Source of the DNA: Rhodothermia bacterium | GTDB taxonomy: Bacteria > Bacteroidota > Rhodothermia > Balneolales > Natronogracilivirgulaceae | DNA length: 9,659 nucleotides | Direction: 5' to 3' | NCBI GenBank assembly: GCA_007122185.1 | Contig: SKUI01000165.1 | Span: 1-9,659 of the forward strand | Shown here: one piece after another, positions 6,582-9,659 of the stretch | Position numbering within the stretch: the stretch's first letter is position 1 | Layout: each line of letters begins with the position of its first letter | The notes under the pieces: model-generated | What the model saw: the letters and a program-made list of their open reading frames with translations, nothing else | Told to the model about the DNA's origin: nothing | Databases searched by the model: none | Program-made: the position numbers and the translations under genes

Positions 6582-6621
6582 TATTACCTGTGTATTACCT
6601 GTGTATTACCGAATTGTTACC
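6582..6621. promoter_or_regulatory. Pho-box-like operator array (four 7-bp units, 11-bp period)
   Basis: Plus-strand units are TATTACC at 6582-6588, 6593-6599 and 6604-6610, and TGTTACC at 6615-6621, each starting exactly 11 bases after the last, separated by four bases (TGTG, TGTG, GAAT). PhoB boxes in enterobacteria and PhoP boxes in Bacillus have the same layout of 6-7-bp direct repeats once per helical turn. The unit recalls the cyanobacterial and Bacillus TTAAC-type motif when read on the plus strand, and shares GT-AT with the E. coli half-site when read in another register on the minus strand. It lies 85 bases upstream of pstS and 209 upstream of the Na+/phosphate carrier, so it may serve either or both. 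The periodicity is seen directly; the regulator is inferred. Confidence 0.6.
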
Positions 6622-6702
6622 ATTATTTTGAGCGGGATTTCATCTTGCGGGCTATTCAGAGAGATTTTCTGCATTTTAAGAACCGCTTTACAATTCGGTA
6701 AT
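6605..6702. repeat. 13-bp inverted repeat linking the Pho-like array to a second site
   Basis: ATTACCGAATTGT at 6605-6617 is repeated perfectly in inverted orientation at 6690-6702 (plus strand ACAATTCGGTAAT), 72 bases apart. The second copy carries CATTACC on the minus strand, with weaker flanking units 11 bp to each side (rc of 6708-6714 TGTAATC; rc of 6686-6692 TGTAAAG). This suggests a second, weaker operator facing the other way in the divergent region. Confidence 0.6.
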
Positions 6703-6740
6703 GACATGATTACAGGGTGGATGCGATTCCTATCAACTGT

Positions 6741-6772
6741 TTTGATGTTGCGTGGGCGGCTCCGTATCTTTA
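6741..6772 (+). promoter_or_regulatory. Candidate Bacteroidota-type promoter of the Na+/phosphate carrier gene
   Basis: TTTG at 6741-6744 is followed after 20 bases by TATCTTTA at 6765-6772. The major sigma factor of Bacteroides recognises TTTG, then ~19-21 bases, then TAnnTTTG; here only the last base of the -7 box differs. Transcription would begin near 6779, giving a ~50-base leader. The rest of the 6498-6830 spacer holds the elements listed separately and no convincing gene. Confidence 0.45.
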
Positions 6773-6814
6773 CAAGCGATTTTCGGGGAGATCCTGAAAT
6801 CTGATGGATGGCAC

Positions 6815-6819
6815 CGGTT
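6815..6819 (+). promoter_or_regulatory. Ribosome binding site of the Na+/phosphate carrier gene
   Basis: A purine-rich AGGGA-like stretch in gttagggattctatATG sits about nine bases before the ATG at 6831. It supports that start, in contrast to the Shine-Dalgarno-poor pst genes opposite. Confidence 0.5.
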
Positions 6820-6830
6820 AGGGATTCTAT

Positions 6831-8534
6831 ATGACCTATACATTATTTGATTTTCTTCAGCTGATCGGATCGCTGGGTATCTTCATCTACGGGATGAAGA
6901 TCTTCAGTGAGGGCTTGCAGAAAATTGCAGGCAACAAGTTGCGCAAGATCCTGAAGGGGATGACCACGAACCGGGCCACCGGTATTGCAACGGGTTTTGC
7001 CGCCACGACCATTACACAGTCTTCCACCACGACCACGGTGATGGTGGTAAGTTTTGTGAATGCCGGACTTCTGACGTTTCTGGAGTCCACGGGAGTCATT
7101 ATGGGAGCCAATATCGGTACTACGGTGACGGCCTGGATGGTCTCCATTTTCGGGTTCCGTTTTCAGATCACCCCCATCGCCGTCAGTCTGATCGGTATTT
7201 TCTTCCCGTTCCTTTTTGTCCGGAACAACAAGCTGAAGCACATTGCCGAGGCGATGATAGGATTCGGCATTCTCTTCATCGGGCTGGAGTTTATCAAGGA
7301 TGCAGTTCCGGACATCCAGGAAAACCCTCAGATCCTCGCCTTTCTTGATCGATTTACTGACTATGGTTTTGGCTCCATCCTGATATTTGTCATTGTCGGC
7401 ACAATACTGACCCTCGTCACACAGTCTTCGAGTGCGGCCACGACCATCACCCTGGTCATGTTGGCGCAGGGCTGGATCAACTTCCCGATAGCCGCCGCCA
7501 TGATCCTTGGAGAGAACATCGGCACCACCGTCACGGCCAATATTGCCGCCCTGATCGGGAACGTGCATGCCAAACGCGCAGCCCGTTTCCACTTTTTCTT
7601 CAATATTATCGGGGTCTTGTGGATGCTCGCACTTATGCCCATTTTTCTGAAGTTCGTGGATTTCATGATCATCAACTTCACCCCGGCGCATCTTTCGGTG
7701 CTGGATGATTCGCCGGAAGCGCGGATCAATGCCACTCTCGGACTCTCCCTGTTCCACACTACCTTCAATGTGCTGAACGTGGTGTTCCTGTTCGCTTTTG
7801 TACCGTGGCTGATCAGGCTGGTTACCTGGATACAGCCTTCCCGTGGCAGTGAGGATGAACAGAAGCGGCTGACCTATATCAGCGGTGGCCTTATGCCCAC
7901 GGCGGAACTCTCCATCGGCGAGGCGTACAAAGAGGTGGAACAGCTTGCTCGGATTACCGAAAAGATCAGCTTCAGCACCTACGGGCTCTTCTTCAAGGAC
8001 AAGGACAAACGCCAGAAATTCCTGGACAAGGTGAAGTCCCGGGAGGAGATCACCGACAAGATCGAGCTGGAAATAGCCCAGTACCTTACCAATGTTTCCG
8101 AGTTCAACCTGTCAAAGACATCTTCACGACGCGTGCGCAGCATGCTCCGGATGACCAACGATCTGGAGCGGATCGCGGATCTGTATTACCAGATCTCACG
8201 TACCTTTGACCGGATGGAGTCGGAGGACATAATCCTTCCCGAGACGGCCATGGAAGATATTAAAGACATGATGCAACTGGTTCAGGACGCCCTGCAACTC
8301 ATGCGCGAGAACATGGCCGGTGAGTACGGCGATGTGAACATGAACGAGGCGCATCTTATGGAGATGAAGATCGATGCGCTGCGCGACGAGCTCAGGGAAG
8401 CCCATTACCTGCGACTGGAACGGGGGGATTACCCACCCAAGACAGGTATTTACTACCTTGATTTCATCAACCGTCTTGAAAAGATCGGGGACCACATCCT
8501 GAACGTGAATGAGGCTTCAGCAGGACTGAAGTAA
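6831..8534 (+). CDS. Na+/phosphate cotransporter family protein with C-terminal PhoU domain
   Basis: A 567-residue inner-membrane carrier of the NptA/PNaS (SLC34-like) family fused to a cytoplasmic PhoU-like domain. The membrane half has the inverted repeat typical of the family. Each repeat carries a QSS motif (ITQSSTTTTVM, 62-72; VTQSSSAATTITL, 197-209) and a G-x-NIGTTVTA motif (GANIGTTVTA, 92-101; GENIGTTVTA, 227-236). Hydrophobic segments continue to about residue 335. Residues ~360-565 form the PhoU-like helical part, with TNDLERIADLYYQISRTFDR (442-461) and FINRLEKIGDHILNV (545-559) giving two ExxxD metal-site motifs. It likely imports phosphate with Na+; export or a regulatory role is known for relatives such as E. 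coli YjbB, so the direction is not certain. It is divergent from pstS. Full length, no defect seen. Confidence 0.94.
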   Translation: MTYTLFDFLQLIGSLGIFIYGMKIFSEGLQKIAGNKLRKILKGMTTNRATGIATGFAATTITQSSTTTTVMVVSFVNAGLLTFLESTGVIMGANIGTTVTAWMVSIFGFRFQITPIAVSLIGIFFPFLFVRNNKLKHIAEAMIGFGILFIGLEFIKDAVPDIQENPQILAFLDRFTDYGFGSILIFVIVGTILTLVTQSSSAATTITLVMLAQGWINFPIAAAMILGENIGTTVTANIAALIGNVHAKRAARFHFFFNIIGVLWMLALMPIFLKFVDFMIINFTPAHLSVLDDSPEARINATLGLSLFHTTFNVLNVVFLFAFVPWLIRLVTWIQPSRGSEDEQKRLTYISGGLMPTAELSIGEAYKEVEQLARITEKISFSTYGLFFKDKDKRQKFLDKVKSREEITDKIELEIAQYLTNVSEFNLSKTSSRRVRSMLRMTNDLERIADLYYQISRTFDRMESEDIILPETAMEDIKDMMQLVQDALQLMRENMAGEYGDVNMNEAHLMEMKIDALRDELREAHYLRLERGDYPPKTGIYYLDFINRLEKIGDHILNVNEASAGLK

Positions 8535-8535
8535 A

Positions 8536-9648
8536 TCAGAACCGGAACAGCGCGGCTACATCAGACCCATTCGGCATCTCTTCCTGCGACAGGATGTAGA
8601 CATTGCTTCCCGTTTCAAGGCCTTTGATGGATAGCCAGTTCATCAGGTCCACATCGTCGTTGCCGGGCTCATTCCGGTAAAACACCTTGTGGTTCTTGTC
8701 ATCATATTTTCCCCAGCGAACCAGGTCTTTTTTGAGGAAAATGGCGGCCGATTTGCCCATGACCGTATTGGTGATGATCTCGGAGGGGTCATTTGAAATA
8801 CGCTCGGACGGACTATCGTGATACACATCCACCGACTTATAGAGGTCTTCGAGGAAGTAATCCCGGATCAGATCCCATCCGTTATCCCGCAGCTGCGCAT
8901 CCGTCAGGTCGTCCGGATTTCGTTCAATGACGTTTTCCAGCACCCGGTTGTAGTTGTTGACTTTTCTGTAAATGGAAATATTGGTTTTGAGACCGGCCAG
9001 CAGCAACGGGTCATTGATCTGCTTGACGGCCTGGGTCACACCCTTTTCCACATCGCGGAAGTACTGCTCAAGGATTTCCTTGCGATCACTCTCTGAAGCG
9101 CCATGGCCGAAAAACTTGGCTCCTTCACGTTCGGTGCCGGTGTGGAACTGGAGGTGGGGCTGGGGCATCTCGTCGAGCCAGCCCGTGATGGTCACTGGAA
9201 TTTCATTCGGTGTGATATTCGCCTCGCTTGTCCGGGTGCACCGCAACAGACGCACGTTTTCCTGGCTGATGGCCAGCACGCAGAAGCTGCCGTTGGTGCT
9301 GATCATGGGAAGCAGCGGAGTAATCCGGAAATTCCGGTTTACGTACACCATCTCCTTGATTTCATAGGGTAGCTTGAACACCTCAAAATAGTTGTCGGCG
9401 ATGTATACGACCATGCCGTGCTCCATATTGGACCAGAATAATGGTTGACCAAGCAGCTCTCTGGCGGGTTTCAGATATGTTGCCGCCTCCTGTTCCTTCA
9501 TCCCCCGTTGCATCAGTTGCTCTGAAGCCTGGGACAGGAGATTTTTGAAACGAATAGGGTTTTGCTGACGTTCTTCTCCGATTTTTTCGGTTGGCATCGT
9601 TATGGTAACTTTGCGCTGACCGTTTTTACGGATGAGCTTTTTAATCAT
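8536..9648 (-). CDS. baeRF-type protein (bacterial archaeo-eukaryotic release-factor-like)
   Basis: A 370-residue soluble protein that I recognise from its overall pattern as a member of the bacterial aeRF1-like (baeRF) families. Supporting blocks: VTITMPTEKIGEERQQNPIR then FKNLL (14-38), FWSNMEHGMVVYIADNYFEV (71-90), FRITPLLPMISTNGSFCVLA (107-126), LQFHTG (166-171), a glycine-rich loop KFFGHGASESDRK (178-190) where aeRF1 has its GGQ loop, LLLAGLKTNISIYRKVNNYN (215-234), RWGKYDD (311-317) and the end SQEEMPNGSDVAALFRF (354-370). Relatives are predicted to bind ribosomes, possibly in rescue or stress, but I know of no firm function. No GGQ is present. The subfamily number (3 or 7) cannot be settled by eye. 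No in-frame stop lies between the ATG and the window end, so an upstream start cannot be excluded. Its stop is one base from the carrier's stop, tail to tail. Confidence 0.7.
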   Translation of the reverse strand: MIKKLIRKNGQRKVTITMPTEKIGEERQQNPIRFKNLLSQASEQLMQRGMKEQEAATYLKPARELLGQPLFWSNMEHGMVVYIADNYFEVFKLPYEIKEMVYVNRNFRITPLLPMISTNGSFCVLAISQENVRLLRCTRTSEANITPNEIPVTITGWLDEMPQPHLQFHTGTEREGAKFFGHGASESDRKEILEQYFRDVEKGVTQAVKQINDPLLLAGLKTNISIYRKVNNYNRVLENVIERNPDDLTDAQLRDNGWDLIRDYFLEDLYKSVDVYHDSPSERISNDPSEIITNTVMGKSAAIFLKKDLVRWGKYDDKNHKVFYRNEPGNDDVDLMNWLSIKGLETGSNVYILSQEEMPNGSDVAALFRF

Positions 9649-9659
9649 TTTTTCGGTAA

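Noticed and set aside
6601..6804. Plus-strand small open frame (67 aa) in the divergent control region
   Set aside because: It begins inside the 11-bp-periodic array, has no ribosome binding site and covers the candidate carrier promoter. A real small protein cannot be excluded but has no support.
6843..7757. Long minus-strand open frame (304 aa) opposite the Na+/phosphate carrier
   Set aside because: It lies wholly antisense to a clear transporter gene, has a charged composition without family motifs, and looks like a codon-bias shadow.

Overview
The window is a bacterial phosphate-uptake locus from a fairly GC-rich genome. The likely source is the FCB group, with Balneolota/Rhodothermota-like bacteria as the best guess. 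That placement is inference from three things: most starts lack a clear Shine-Dalgarno, one promoter candidate fits the Bacteroidota -33/-7 pattern, and the flanking proteins (a stand-alone HsdR-N-type nuclease-fold protein and a baeRF-type protein) are of kinds I associate with this group. No rRNA, tRNA, CRISPR array, transposase or phage gene is visible.

Layout: positions 1-280 (minus) hold the first 93 codons of a Xaa-Pro aminopeptidase cut by the window edge. Upstream of it on the same strand (342-1430) is a stand-alone protein with a type I restriction HsdR-N-like PD-(D/E)XK domain. Positions 1560-6497 (minus) are a complete high-affinity phosphate operon in the order pstS-pstC-pstA-pstB-phoU. 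It is separated by a 333-base divergent control region (6498-6830) from a plus-strand Na+/phosphate cotransporter with a C-terminal PhoU domain (6831-8534). This ends tail-to-tail, one base away, against a minus-strand gene for a bacterial archaeo-eukaryotic release-factor-like (baeRF) protein (8536-9648).

How the genes work together: PstS, a lipoprotein, captures phosphate outside the membrane. PstC and PstA form the channel, PstB supplies ATP, and PhoU is the usual brake and signalling partner. The divergent NptA-type carrier gives a second, ion-driven phosphate route with its own PhoU-like domain. The divergent region contains four 7-bp units at an exact 11-bp period, the geometry of PhoB/PhoP operators, so Pho-type control is likely. 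No phoB/phoR/phoP gene lies in the window.

For a second look: the 11-bp-periodic array with a partly inverted second copy; Glu in place of the usual phosphate-contacting Asp in PstS; a 24-bp tandem repeat lengthening the PstS C-terminus; a short tandem repeat, also of 24-bp period, upstream of the HsdR-N gene; an intercistronic inverted repeat between pstC and pstA; an N-terminal extension on PstB; and the baeRF gene. Most of the window is a conventional phosphate locus. I do not see strong evidence for a wholly new system.
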